The notes under the pieces: generated by a model
Database searches by the model: none
What the model saw: the letters and a program-made list of their open reading frames with translations, nothing else
What the model was told of the DNA's origin: nothing
In this document: positions 32,929 to 43,673 of the stretch, in pieces
Layout of the letters: each line of letters opens with the position of its first letter
How positions within the stretch are numbered: the stretch's first letter is position 1
Origin: Eretmocerus hayati
Taxonomy: Eukaryota > Arthropoda > Insecta > Hymenoptera > Aphelinidae
Reading direction: 5' to 3'
DNA length: 64,000 bases
Assembly (NCBI GenBank): GCA_029851415.1
Contig: CM056743.1
Location: 76,898,186-76,962,185 of the forward strand
Position numbers and translations under genes: made by a program

Positions 32929-34691
32929 AGAAGGCTGTTCACTTCGCGAGTACCCGATGAGCGCGGCTGTTGTGGAGTCGTCTCCTCCAATGCGCTCTGA
33001 TTGGAGAGACGAGTATCGTTTTCCTGTTTCCTAGCATTCACATAAGCTCGCTTTTTACAATCAGCTGTGCGGTGACCTTTTTCTTTGCAGTAAAAACATT
33101 CATCAGGACCATTATTAATACTCGGATTGAGTCGATAACATCTCGCGGCAGTATGACCTACCTTCCCGCAAATCTGACATAACATTTGTGCTCGCGCATC
33201 GAGCTGTTGAGATAAATCTGGGGCCGTAGGGTTTAACGAGCGACAGGAGTTTGCCGAATGCCCAGGCTTGTTACATATTTGACAAATCACACGAGGCGCG
33301 GGTGGTGGTAGCCGATTACACTGTGAAGCAGTATGATTAAAACCGTGACACAGTTGACATGGTTCAGAGATATGCGGCATCGGACTTTGATGGTTCACAA
33401 GTCTTGCGCGTTCACGGAAATGACAGTGGATAGCTAAATGGTTCCTGTTCCCGCAGATTTGACAGTTAGAATCAATTACGGTTGCTGAAGCTACTCGGCA
33501 TTGGACTGCAGTGTGTCCTGATCGTTTGCAGATTTGACAATTTGTAAGCCTCGGGCAGTTTTTTGCGATATGACCGTTACGATTGCAAATTTGGCATGAA
33601 ATTGGGAGAGCAGGTGAATTGTCAATTTTCCTCAAACATTTTTCGGCAGAATGGTTATTTTTACCACAAATGGTACAAGACTTAGCTGAGTCACAATTTA
33701 CTGCACTGTGGCCACTTTTGTTGCACAATTGGCATATCAAAGAGTTGGGGATCGAATCATTTTGCCGATTGATTTCTGATCCTTTTATGTTATGATGGAG
33801 TCCAGATCGAGACAACAAATAACTTTCAATTTTCCTTGCGGCAGTTCCTATATTGTCTATATCCTCGGAATCTTTCAGTCTCATTTCAATTTCCGGCCTC
33901 AAACCTTTCTTGAAACAAGTAATGATTATGCCTTTTATATCTTCTTTGAATGAATCTCCGACCTCACCAGATTCAGCTCGTTTAGCTTCCATGACTTTCT
34001 GACCTAAATCACGTAATCTATTGGCAAAAGACAAAACACTCTCATTATCAGCCTGTACGCTGGAGTTCAACTCGCTGAGAACTTCAAGAAATGATTGTAC
34101 GGGAAGGTAAAAATCTTTCAAATGGTTTGCCAACTGCTCAACTGTCTCGAAGTCCTGATCGTTTATTGCTGTTGCAGCATCTCCAACCAGTTTCTTTTCA
34201 ATGAATTTCACAAGATTAGGTTCGTTTACATCGCCGACCATATTTTTAGCTTTCTCGCAGCTAGAAATGAATTTACTCAATCGCATATTTTTACCGTCAA
34301 AACACGGCACGAGCTTAAGCGCATCCGCAACTGTGATTGTTTGTGGTTCCGCCATGATCAAATGATTCACGAGGTTTCCAAGTTCACGAAGTGGAGATGA
34401 TTCTCTACGATCTCGATTTTCCACGATTTGTACTCGATTCTGATTTCCGTGATACGCCTCGTCGCGAGGGTCGGATGATCGAGATTCGTCGCTGTGATCG
34501 CCTGATTCGGACGTCGAATCGATTTGTGCTACGGATCGAGGGGGAGTTCTCGGTAACTGATGCTGGGGTCTAAGTGGATCAATACCTCCTCGATTCTCGG
34601 GCCGAAGATCCTCAGGAATAAAAGCTTCTATTTCAAGTTGGAGTTCAGGATCGGCTTGGGCCTGTTTACGCGTGATTTTGCTTTTGTTCAT
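32904..34691 (-). CDS. gag: Gag of element B with nine CCHC zinc knuckles
   Basis: 595 residues from ATG at 34691 (an upstream in-frame ATG at 34793 would add 34 residues without clear homology). The N-terminal half is charged, followed by a helical capsid-like region. The C-terminal third has nine C-x2-C-x4-H-x4-C knuckles in a row, such as CQLCNKSGHSAVNC and CFYCKEKGHRTADC. Most Gypsy gags have none to three. The frame ends at 32904 and overlaps pol, which is in the -1 frame. The knuckles should bind the element's RNA during particle assembly. Confidence 0.95.
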   Translation of the reverse strand: MNKSKITRKQAQADPELQLEIEAFIPEDLRPENRGGIDPLRPQHQLPRTPPRSVAQIDSTSESGDHSDESRSSDPRDEAYHGNQNRVQIVENRDRRESSPLRELGNLVNHLIMAEPQTITVADALKLVPCFDGKNMRLSKFISSCEKAKNMVGDVNEPNLVKFIEKKLVGDAATAINDQDFETVEQLANHLKDFYLPVQSFLEVLSELNSSVQADNESVLSFANRLRDLGQKVMEAKRAESGEVGDSFKEDIKGIIITCFKKGLRPEIEMRLKDSEDIDNIGTAARKIESYLLSRSGLHHNIKGSEINRQNDSIPNSLICQLCNKSGHSAVNCDSAKSCTICGKNNHSAEKCLRKIDNSPALPISCQICNRNGHIAKNCPRLTNCQICKRSGHTAVQCRVASATVIDSNCQICGNRNHLAIHCHFRERARLVNHQSPMPHISEPCQLCHGFNHTASQCNRLPPPAPRVICQICNKPGHSANSCRSLNPTAPDLSQQLDARAQMLCQICGKVGHTAARCYRLNPSINNGPDECFYCKEKGHRTADCKKRAYVNARKQENDTRLSNQSALEETTPQQPRSSGTREVNSLLCELLPFD

Positions 34692-35487
34692 GGGAAAATG
34701 TCGTATGCGACATGTGGACCAGTTAACGATCACTTGAGACAAGACAAAAAGGGAGATTTGGGAAGAGTGTTCAAGAGAACAGTATATCATCAAGATAGAA
34801 GTATATGAATTGAGATGCGATTGAACTCATGTAGATTTGGTATCTGAACTCAGCATGAATATCATCAGTCTCTTGCGGATGGTTTGGATCAATTATCTTG
34901 ACTCTGAATCTGCGCAATTCCATATTTGCAATGTCTGATGATAAGTCTCGATATATTCTGTATATTATCAAAAACAACAAGAGAAAAGGCTAGCTATTTC
35001 AATTATTTCAAGTAAAAAACAGTTGAATATGAACCAAAGAAAAAGAAACAAAAAACGGCTTCATGATCTTTGGAACGGCTTGCAAGAATGAACTTCAATC
35101 GACCATCAAAGTCATTTTTATGATAAAATTGTTACACCGGGTCGCTTTCAAGCTTAACCAATTTTTTCAATCCAACAGGCAAGATTTCTGCAAGATGTGA
35201 GAACGTGATGGATTCGTCTTATATGATCAGAATCAAATGCATTTTGATCGAGTATTTCTCGTCAACATGAATTAATCAGTTGAATTCTCCTCCGTTTAGA
35301 GTGAAGAATCAAGAACAGTAACCACTGAATACTAATAATAGTATCAGTGGACGAAAGCAATGGGATAAAAGCTAAATCGATATTTTTTTTAATTTTGCGA
35401 GTCAGGATTGAGAAGTGCAAATCACGCTTTTGATTCCATTTTCATTTTTGTGCCGATTTATTCATAATGAAAATTTAACATGTTTCA
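34692..35487 (-). other. Element B leader between accessory ORF and gag
   Basis: About 800 bp. It holds a minus-strand open frame of 69 codons (34980-34771) with no recognisable motif. Otherwise it is AT-rich and probably untranslated leader or intron. Confidence 0.4.
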
Positions 35488-35987
35488 TCATTTATATAAA
35501 CATTGATTCGCTTGTGAGAACTGATGAATTTGACTTTGGACAGATGTATATAGACTATCGGAACTCGATTGGGTTTGACGAGAAACAAATTCATGTACAG
35601 GAGCCTCCGGACGACAATAGCAAGGTACTGATCTCAAATTGAAACAATCTGGACACACGTTTTGTCTAAATATCTCAATTTTTTCATCTAACGAAAGGTT
35701 TTTCCAACCTGGTGAAGCACAACGGTATTCCATCAAAGATAGCCATTTCTCTCCTTGAGCAGCTTTTGCTCTCTGCAACTTCTTTCGCAGCTTTTGCTTT
35801 TGTCGCTTAGAGTATTTACAACGGCTCGGAGGTTTCGGGACTTCGCTGTTCGGAGAGTACGCAGGTAACGGCGGCCAAATATCGGCTCTAGCTTCTCTCG
35901 AACCGTCAGGTAGCGGAGGTTTATGCGCGTCAGTTGCTGCACTTTCCACTGCAATGAATGAGACGGAGAAAAATGCGTTACCTTCGG

Positions 35988-36020
<33 letters not shown>

Positions 36021-36144
36021 CGCAACTATATGTAGCAACTATATATAAGCATTTCGTAAGTGTGCCAAACGAGTGACTGATGCATTTTCGGGCATTTCTA
36101 TATAATATTAAGTAATCTTTCAGATTTTCAAAATTTTTACCCAC
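35488..36144 (-). CDS. Accessory ORF of element B upstream of gag, unknown protein
   Basis: 218 codons on the same strand as gag, pol and env, in the 5' leader. The N-terminal part crosses a (CT)n microsatellite that reads as Arg-Glu repeats, so it may not be coding. The second half is more protein-like: a Pro-rich stretch at about 75-107, a strongly basic cluster at about 109-127, and a Cys motif CPDC..CYC at 164-177. A good splice acceptor (TTCATTGCAG) ends at 35949, so the true product may start from an exon at 35948. It matches no family I know. A basic cluster plus Cys motif suggests RNA or DNA binding, which is inference. Confidence 0.5.
35992..36019. repeat. (TC)n microsatellite in the element B leader
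   Basis: An uninterrupted run of 14 TC units, within the accessory frame. Confidence 0.95.
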
Positions 36145-36382
36145 AGAGATATCTCACATCATGTTTTTGCTCAGTTTCTCGCATTAAAATTGTTCATTTT
36201 AGCTAAATTTTGGACATGGTTTCAATTTCAATTTCGGTCACAGTTTCAGACAATTAGTCGCAAATATTTTGCGAAAACATAAAATAGATGCACTGACGAC
36301 GTTTTCAAAACAAACACAGATGACAGGACAGACAAAATATCGAAGATCGATGTAAAATATCGACGGAAATCACGCGACCGCA

Positions 36383-36400
36383 ATCCCGGACGAGCCCCCA
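36383..36400 (-). promoter_or_regulatory. Primer binding site, tRNA-Pro type
   Basis: On the minus strand an 18-base block starting TGGGGGCTCG lies 9 bases inside the 5' LTR. It is the complement of a tRNA-Pro 3' end including CCA, the primer used by gammaretroviruses. Priming starts minus-strand DNA synthesis. The 9-base gap from the LTR is longer than the usual 0-3 bases. Confidence 0.8.
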
Positions 36401-36409
36401 AAAATCTCC

Positions 36410-37953
36410 TGTGACATCCCGATAGATGATACAGTTAAACAAATGCGGCTTTTAGAGCTGGCTCAATGCTCTGGGACGCGATTTCCTTGAAATTATAATC
36501 GATCTTAGACCGACTCTACGACTAATACTGATTTTACTTGAAAGGACTCATTTTTCAGAAATTAATTTTAACGAGTTTATTTGATTTAATTTTGCTTTAC
36601 ACAGAACTACCACAATCTAACGGCCTTGCGACTGGCTACCAGGGCCCGGTTAGATTGTTGAAAGAAAAAGAACGTAAAACTGACAGGTTGATGGACGGAT
36701 TGACGGACGTGATTTAAATAATTAAGTAGTTTCATTCGAGACTTACTTTTTAATGATCGGATTATTCCTTGATACAAAGAGACGGTGGTGCTATAGTATT
36801 GTTTGAGTGTGGTTGCTCCCAGCTGTTGTACCAAGCTGGATCGGAAGTTATGCAGAAACAACGAGATTTGACAGACGACCCAAAAGGGACTGACTCGAGG
36901 GTTTTGCGTGGGCTGAATTTATAGGCTTGCCTCGTCAGGGCTGTCTTGTCCGGCTTGGTACAGTGGTGAGGGTAGTGTTTGGAGTCATTTTAGAGTGAGA
37001 AGCTAACCATACTGACAGAGATGAGTATATTTTGAGACTTCAAAATTTTCAAAAGATGGCACCACCGGTACTATATCTATGACGGTTACAATGTATAAAA
37101 ATTCTTATTTTAATCTATCAATGTTCAAAATCTTATCTGTTATCCTAATGTAATAGTTTTATAAATACTTTTTTTTGAGTTAGTTTTTTTTGTTTACATT
37201 TTTTTGTTTGTTTTTAAGCTGGTTATTCGATTTTAGGATTCAAAATCAAGGGTTTAATAATGTAGTTTCTTACATCTAGCTTTTACATGCAAGGTTCCCT
37301 AATAATCTTTATAGGTGCAAACTTTACCAACATTGTTTCAAAAATTATACTCTATTCGATTTTTCTTTCTCCAAGTATAAATACTTTATGATTATATTTA
37401 TTCTAAACAATACGCGAACAGAATTCTGATGATAAAAATTCAAAGGTAAAAGTTGTGTTTTTGCAAGAAATTCTTTAGTATTGATATTTTTCGTTCTTGA
37501 TTCTTTTTTTTTATCAATATTTTTACTTAACTTAGTTCATTTTTCCATAAAGTAAATTACTCGAAAATTTGCTCATCTATCAAACTATATATGATCCAAA
37601 AATAGCATTAGATTCAAACGGGGTCTTATTTTCTAATTTAAAACGCGAGCAAGATGTCGTTGAATATTCTAGGCTTTTCTATCCTAAGTTTTCTTTTCTG
37701 GACATTTCGAGGGAGAAAGCGCGGTATCACTCACGCTCCCGTTGCTCAAGGAAGATGCCGAAGCTGACCTTGCATACTTTTGCCGCGAGTAACCGGAGCG
37801 CGAGTACATACCGATTTTCCCTAAAAGTATTTATGGTAGGGCTCACGAGAGGTATACGATGGAAACTTCGAGAGAGCGAGAGCTTCTAAAAGTTTCGACT
37901 TTGAAAGTCTGTCAGGCTATTTTCGAGATTTCGAATTCGGCAGGGACGTCACA
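36410..37953 (-). repeat. Element B 5' LTR
   Basis: 1544 bp, matching the 3' LTR at all but a few positions. It carries the promoter and drives leftward transcription. It is followed by AGAT (37954-37957), the second TSD copy. Confidence 0.97.
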
Positions 37954-38863
37954 AGATCAGGTAAAAATGATTTATTCCTCTGGGGAACAGGTGGCGCCTC
38001 AGATTCTCCACTCGGGGTAAAAGAGTCAGAAGGGTTCTGCATTGTTTCTCGCGAGAGTCCGGAATTGGGGTCTTGCGTTTTTCCACCCCTTTCCCTGATT
38101 CTAAGTCTTTGGGCTATGGTACTGCCGTCCAGATCCCCTTGTCCTCCGGACATGTTTGGGGGTCTTCCGGGTGGCTTGGTTTTAGAACCCTTCTCCATTC
38201 CTCGTTTAGGCGGAGCTCCTGATGTTGTCGATGATGACCCTGGAATCGATTGTTTGCGGGCATTCTCAGCTCGCTGCTGTGGAGTCTTTGTTGGTCTAGG
38301 ACGTACCGGTAGCATTTTTACTGATGCTACGGACGAATCAGAGTGATAACTCTCTTCAGACTCAGATGATAAGCAGCAGCACTCTCCATTATTTTTGAAT
38401 GTAGGTGCAGGGTAATCAGGGGGCTGGGTTTCAACTGGGTTGGGAGAAAGGGCATCTGCATTGGTATTCTGTACCCCAGGCTTATATTTGAAGGTATAAT
38501 CATACCCTCTGAGTTTAGCCCTCCAACGGTCGAGTCTACTCATAGGATCTTTGTTGGATTCGATCCAGGTTAAGGGCTCGTGATCTCCGTAGATAGTGAA
38601 ATGGTGTCCGTACAAGAAGTGACGGAAATGTTGAACGGAATGAACGACAGCCAGACAATCTCTCTCTGTTACAGAATGATTTCTTCCTGCTTTGGATAAG
38701 GATTCTGACATATATACCATGGGCTGGTCCTTGACAGGTTCTCCCTGCGAAAGTACTGCTCCTATGGCACCGTTGGAGGCATCACAGGTCAAAATAGAGG
38801 GTTTGTCGAAATCAGCAGGAATCAGAACGGGGGCCTCACACAGGGCTTGTTTGGGAGTTTCAA
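37954..38863 (-). pseudogene. pol: Element A RNase H and proximal linker
   Basis: The minus-strand frame shows RNase H motifs: LTCDASN, ERDCLAVVH, a GDHEPLTW box and NADALSPNPVE. A linker with a GRP core (PPGRPPN) and a polar low-complexity tail follows. The upstream end is cut by the Mutator-like element, the downstream end by element B. Within the block the frame is open. The usual TD pair before the second catalytic Asp reads GD, a possible decay. Confidence 0.85.
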
Positions 38864-41602
38864 ACCCCTGTGAACCTGGCCCGCGGAATCGGACCGAAAT
38901 ATGCTCTTGGTAGGCCAGAATTTGCTCGAAATACTCGTACAAGTTCCAAATTTTGGTCCGGCTGCGTTTTTGAGTTACGAGCCCTCAAAGTCGCCCGATT
39001 CCGCCCCCCACTCCTCCCACGTGCTTATCACAAAAATGATCAGATTGACATGAATTCAACTGCTAGAAAGACGTACCCGGGCTCAAATTGAAGCTCTAAT
39101 TTTAGGCAACAACGAACATTCATCAAAACTCCTAAATAATTGTGTTGATGCGTCAAATAACGCCTCACAGAGCCCTCATGTATGAGCATACGGGCGGGCG
39201 GTTGGCGGAGAGGGGAGAGTCGAGGGAGCTGAGGAGAAGCCGCGCGCAGCCGCATGATCGTTCGCGAAACTTGTCTGCTGCGCTGATGTGATTGTCGTCG
39301 ACGTTTATCACGCTGTGTTTACACCGGTACCGAGGTTGACGAGCACCCTGGGCACTGACCCTGGACTCTCGTTGCTCTTTGGATGAATGCGTGTGTTACA
39401 GGGGGAAGCTGCGTGACACCTTGGATGAAGTCGCCAACAGGTGCTGTGTGCCTGTGTGAGGTGTCGACGCGTCCTCGAGGACACCCGGGGCACGCGTGAG
39501 CGGCTCCACTCCCAACCTGGTGCACCGGTGGTGGTCTTCTTGCCCGATTCTTCATCAAGCAATCTTTTTTGTGCACCTAGCGCTCTAAGCCAATTTGTGA
39601 TCCATCTATATTGAACACATAAGATCCAGGTATGAAGGCCTTGGCGCTGCAGAGTCGAAATTTCTCTTTAAATTCCTGGTGTCAGAACTTTAGTGCATAC
39701 TTCTCCAAACAAGGAGGCAGGAAATCCATCACTAAAAATTCCACATAGCACGCCATATCATTTCAACAAAGAATAACAGACCAGTTGATAATTCAATCAG
39801 TTTGAAAAATCAGAGATGCCAAACTTGAGTGGCTAAAGAACTTTTCAAGCGCTTTGACTCTGACAGTCTCCAAGATTGAGTTCTGTTCGACAATTCTTCA
39901 AATGTTGGAGATGAGGATCAGTTATTGTTAGATAGAGATAAGATCATCCAGCCAAATTTGGATATCCTGCTATACTTGAGTTTAATTCTACAGTGAACAC
40001 TATCAATTCACTCACAGCTTTCACATGAGTGACTCATTTATCATTTTGTGAACTGATATCCGAGTCTAAATATGACTCACAGTTCAAAATCTCCTCACCT
40101 AGCAGCGATTGCCTAGAAGTCTTGCATGTACTACTAGTTTTGCAATGGAAAGACCTCAAAGCATCAATATCAACAGATACAAGTCAATGGATGATACAAA
40201 TGTCAACTCTGTCCATTCCACCACAAGGACAGGCGTAGTGTGGAAGTTATTCGTTTCAAAGTTAATAAAAGCAATGAGATCATCCTGACAAATCCCAAGA
40301 GAATACAATCTGAACAGTGTGGGTATGAATAATTCAATCTGGACTTGGCACGGTTCAAACATGAGACATGTTTTCAGCCATAAATGAGTAGGCAATACCT
40401 GTGATGGTCACTAGCACAATGTGAATTTTGATTGTCCCTTTATTCTTACTCAACAGTCCCTGACTTGACCAAGCATATAGCATTTCATGAAACCGAATAA
40501 GCTGTAAGCCCTACGCTGGCACAGTGCTAAGATCCCACTGATGTGAAACGATTACACATGAAATTTCCAATCGCTTGGAAAGCTTTGGATTGGTGTATAT
40601 ACTATGGAATGTCTATCAAGAATGAAAGAGACAAGTGCAAGAATCATGAATCAGGAATAGTAAGAGTCAATTTCTACTCATTATGATCAACTCGATGTAC
40701 GAAAACTTGACACATCTGGAGTTGAAGGAAAATCACTCTCAGATCTATCCATAAAAAGCAGCTGGAGGCAGTGGACCGTAAGTTCATTGTGTGAATATGT
40801 TGCGGCCTCAAAGTATTGCTTAAAAAATGCACACAAATTAGAAGCACATTCGCGATCACGGTAGTTTTGTCTGGCCGATTCTAGCAGGAGCGTGGAAAGA
40901 GACGTCGCTCGATGGAGAATCGGGCAAGAAGACCACCGCCGGTGCATCAGGTTGGGGGTGAAGCCACTCACGCGTGCCCCGGGCGTCCTCGAGGACGTGT
41001 CGACAACTCACACAGGCACACGGCACATGTTGGCAACGTCGTCCGAGGTGTCACGCAGCTTCCCCCTGTAACACACGCATCCATCCAAAGAGCACCGAGT
41101 GTTCAGGACCAGTGCCCAGGGTGCTCGTCGATCTCGGTACCGGTGTAAACACAGCGTGAGAAATGTCGACGACAATCACATCAGCGCTGCAGACAAGTTT
41201 TGAAAACGATCATGCGGCTGCGCGCGGCTTCTCCTCAGCTCCCTCGACTCTCCCCTCTCCGCCAACCACCCGCCCGTATACTTATACATGGGGGCTCTGT
41301 GAGGCGTTTTTCGACGCTTCAACACAATTATTTCGGAGTTTTGATGAATGTTCGTTGTTGCCCAATATCAGAGCTTCAATTTGAGCCCAGGTACGTCCTT
41401 CTAGCAGTTGAATTCGCGTCGATCTGATCATTCCTAAGATGTGGACGTAGGAGGAGTGGGGGCGAAATCAGGCGAGTTTGAGGGCTCGTAACTCAAAAAC
41501 GCAGTCGGACCAAAATTTGGGACTTGGATCAGCATTTCGAGCATATTCTGGCCTACCAGGAGCATATTTCGGTCCGATTCCGCGGGCCAGGTTCACAAGG
41601 GT
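38864..41602. mobile_element. Mutator-like non-autonomous transposon with ~700-bp TIRs
   Basis: A 2739-bp element starting ACCCCTGTGAACCTGGCC and ending in the reverse complement with one mismatch (ACCCTTGTGAACC). It is flanked by a perfect 9-bp duplication GAGTTTCAA (38855-38863 and 41603-41611). A 9-bp TSD and very long TIRs are the hallmarks of Mutator-like elements. TIRs run from 38864 to about 39565 and from about 40910 to 41602. Open frames inside the TIRs occur twice because of the symmetry and are not genes. The unique core (39566-40909) encodes no recognisable transposase. Confidence 0.88.
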
Positions 41603-42300
41603 GAGTTTCAAAGCTTTTCTGTTGTTCCTCCTTCCACTCGAATTTCGCGCCCTTGGAGAGGAGGTCATTCATGGGTTTCGCCTTCTTCGAGAAATCTTTA
41701 ATGAATCGGCGGTAATAATTCGCGAGGCCTAAAAATGATTGAATGTTGCGCGTCGTTTTAGGCGTAGGGAAATTCCGACCGGCATCTAGTTTTGAAGGGT
41801 CAGGCCTAGATCCGCGTCTGTCGATGATGTGACCAAGGTATTTCACTTCGGGCGTCAAGAATTCACACTCATCTGGCTGGAGTTTCATACCAGCATCCGA
41901 CAGCCGTTGGAAGACTTTGTATTTCTCTATATGAGCATTTAGTGAATTGGGAAAGACTTGTGTATCATCCATATGAATCAAAATTTCAATGCCTTGTAGT
42001 CCCTTCATTACGTTATCATTAGCTCGCTGGAAGGGAGCTGGACCATTACATGAACCAAAAGGCATAACTAGCCATTCAAATAAACCATACGAAGTTCGGA
42101 ATGCTGTCTCTGGACGGTCAGAAGGGTTAATTTGAATTTGATGAAATCCGCTGACGAGATCAAATACCGAAAAATATTCTGATTTTCCCAGCAATTCTAG
42201 GATCTCTTGGATGTTGGGTAACGGATAGGCATCTGGAATGGTTTTCTCGTTCACCTTACGATAATCAATAACTAGCCTGTAACGCCTTCAGTCAGGACCC
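41603..42300 (-). pseudogene. pol: Element A reverse transcriptase, decayed
   Basis: The minus-strand block has PDAYPLPNI, FDLVSGFHQI, MPFGSCNGPAPFQR and a VKYLGHII..FLGLANYYRRFI thumb region, as in Gypsy RT. The active-site box reads HMDD instead of the usual Y-x-DD, and a 1-base frameshift at about 42280 separates it from the preceding block. The Mutator-like element cuts it after the thumb. Confidence 0.85.
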
Positions 42301-43276
42301 GGTTTTTCGGTACAATCCATAGGGGGCTTACCCAGGGACTGTTAGAGTGTTGGATTGAACGATCTAGGAGTAATTTGATAATTTGTTCGCGAATCTCTTT
42401 CTGGAGGCTGTGTGGGTATCTGTACTGCTTGGAGGTGGTGGGTTTGTCATCTCGAGTGACAATATGGTGTATATATTCCGTCCTTGGTGGCAAGTCTTCC
42501 GGCAACATAGATATATGATGGAATTTTCGAACTATCCGTCTCAATTTCTTCCGACCATGACGACAATGATGGGTTCGCAATAGAAGCTTTACTATGATCT
42601 TGACTCTCTCTGATCTAGAAAATGGTTCCGTCGGTTCCATTGGTTCGGGTTCAGAATCAAGGCAGTCCTCTGAAAGTTCTAGGTCATATTGATCTAAGTT
42701 CTGGGGAGATACTTCCACTGTGATATCTCTGTCTAACGTTTCAGTGGCTATGGCATAGCATATGCCATTCAATACTTTAACAGTACATTCCCCAAAAAAA
42801 ACCCCTTTCTTTGTTTTAACAAAGGGTAAGTAGGCGTCACTGTCAGGGAGGTCAGTCCAAATTTTGACGGGGACTTTTGACTTGGCAGGTATTGTAACCA
42901 AGTAGATATTCTCTGCGTTAACAGTTTCAGCGCTAGCATCACTGTCCTGATAGGGGAGTTCCTGCCATCGGTCAAGAGTAAGTGTTGCGTTAGCGTGTAA
43001 CTCATTTGAGTTCTGAGGCTCATGAGTTACCCCGGGTGATTCCCGAGTTACGGTGATGTCATTTTTTCTACGTAACTCAAGAGGTGTTGTGTCTGTCTCT
43101 GTCACGTTGAGTCGGCGTCTTTCTGGAAAAATGATTACATCCGTCATCGGATAAAAGAAAATTTCTTCTTCGTCAATTTTGACTTCTTCCTCGTCGTCTG
43201 AGGAATCTAGGTTAGGTTGGAAGGATATGGGGTGTTCTCTCTCTCCCGCAAATGACACTAAGTTTTTATCAAACAA
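42272..43276 (-). pseudogene. pol: Element A region between protease and RT
   Basis: 334 codons, acidic, ending in the RT fingers start (SNSPWVSPLWIVPK). The first two thirds have no catalytic motif. A frameshift joins it to the RT block. Confidence 0.75.
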
Positions 43277-43366
43277 TATTCATGCTCCATATTTCCGAAA
43301 ATAATTTGATTCTAAAATGATGTCATATTTTACTATGCAGTCTGGAGGAAGGACATGGAGTCTGAT

Positions 43367-43570
43367 TTATTCACCAAGAATGCAAGTTTTGATCACTCCG
43401 AGAGTGTAAATAGGCTCTTCAGATACTTCCGTGATACGTATAATACGTGAGACATCCATTTTAATGTCAGCTCTACATGAAGTGAGTCGCACGGTGCAAA
43501 TGTCTGCCCCGGTATCAAGATACATTAAACCCTGATTTGTTAGAAGCATATCATGCTCAATTTCTATCAT
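43367..43570 (-). pseudogene. pol: Element A protease remnant
   Basis: A 67-codon block with LDTGAD, the active site of a retropepsin, and a possible substrate-pocket region. Only one protease domain is visible, unlike element B. The frame is broken on both sides. Confidence 0.75.
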
Positions 43571-43673
43571 CGGTCCTATTCCTGGGTTCGTAATTCCCTA
43601 CCCTCATTATTTTGATCGAAGGCTTCGCCGGCTTGCCCGCGGTCCGATCTTGACTGCGGGCAGGCTGGGAGTT

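Larger units (their letters stand above)
24442..37953 (-). mobile_element. Element B: full-length, recent env-bearing LTR retroelement (Ty3/Gypsy type)
   Basis: A 13,512-bp element, transcribed on the minus strand, with LTRs of 1543 and 1544 bp, a 4-bp TSD, a primer binding site, an extra ORF, gag, pol and env. Gag, pol and env frames are open from end to end. The LTRs differ at only a handful of positions that I found (such as 25756/37725 and one T-run length), which points to recent insertion. The domain order PR-RT-RNase H-IN in one frame and the RT/IN motifs place it in Ty3/Gypsy. Unusual points are two protease domains, nine zinc knuckles and a non-F env. Confidence 0.97.

Noticed and set aside
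39308..39576. Paired GC-rich frames at 39308-39576 and 40912-41159
   Set aside because: They are the same sequence in the two TIRs of the Mutator-like element. Nothing protein-like recurs beyond the symmetry.
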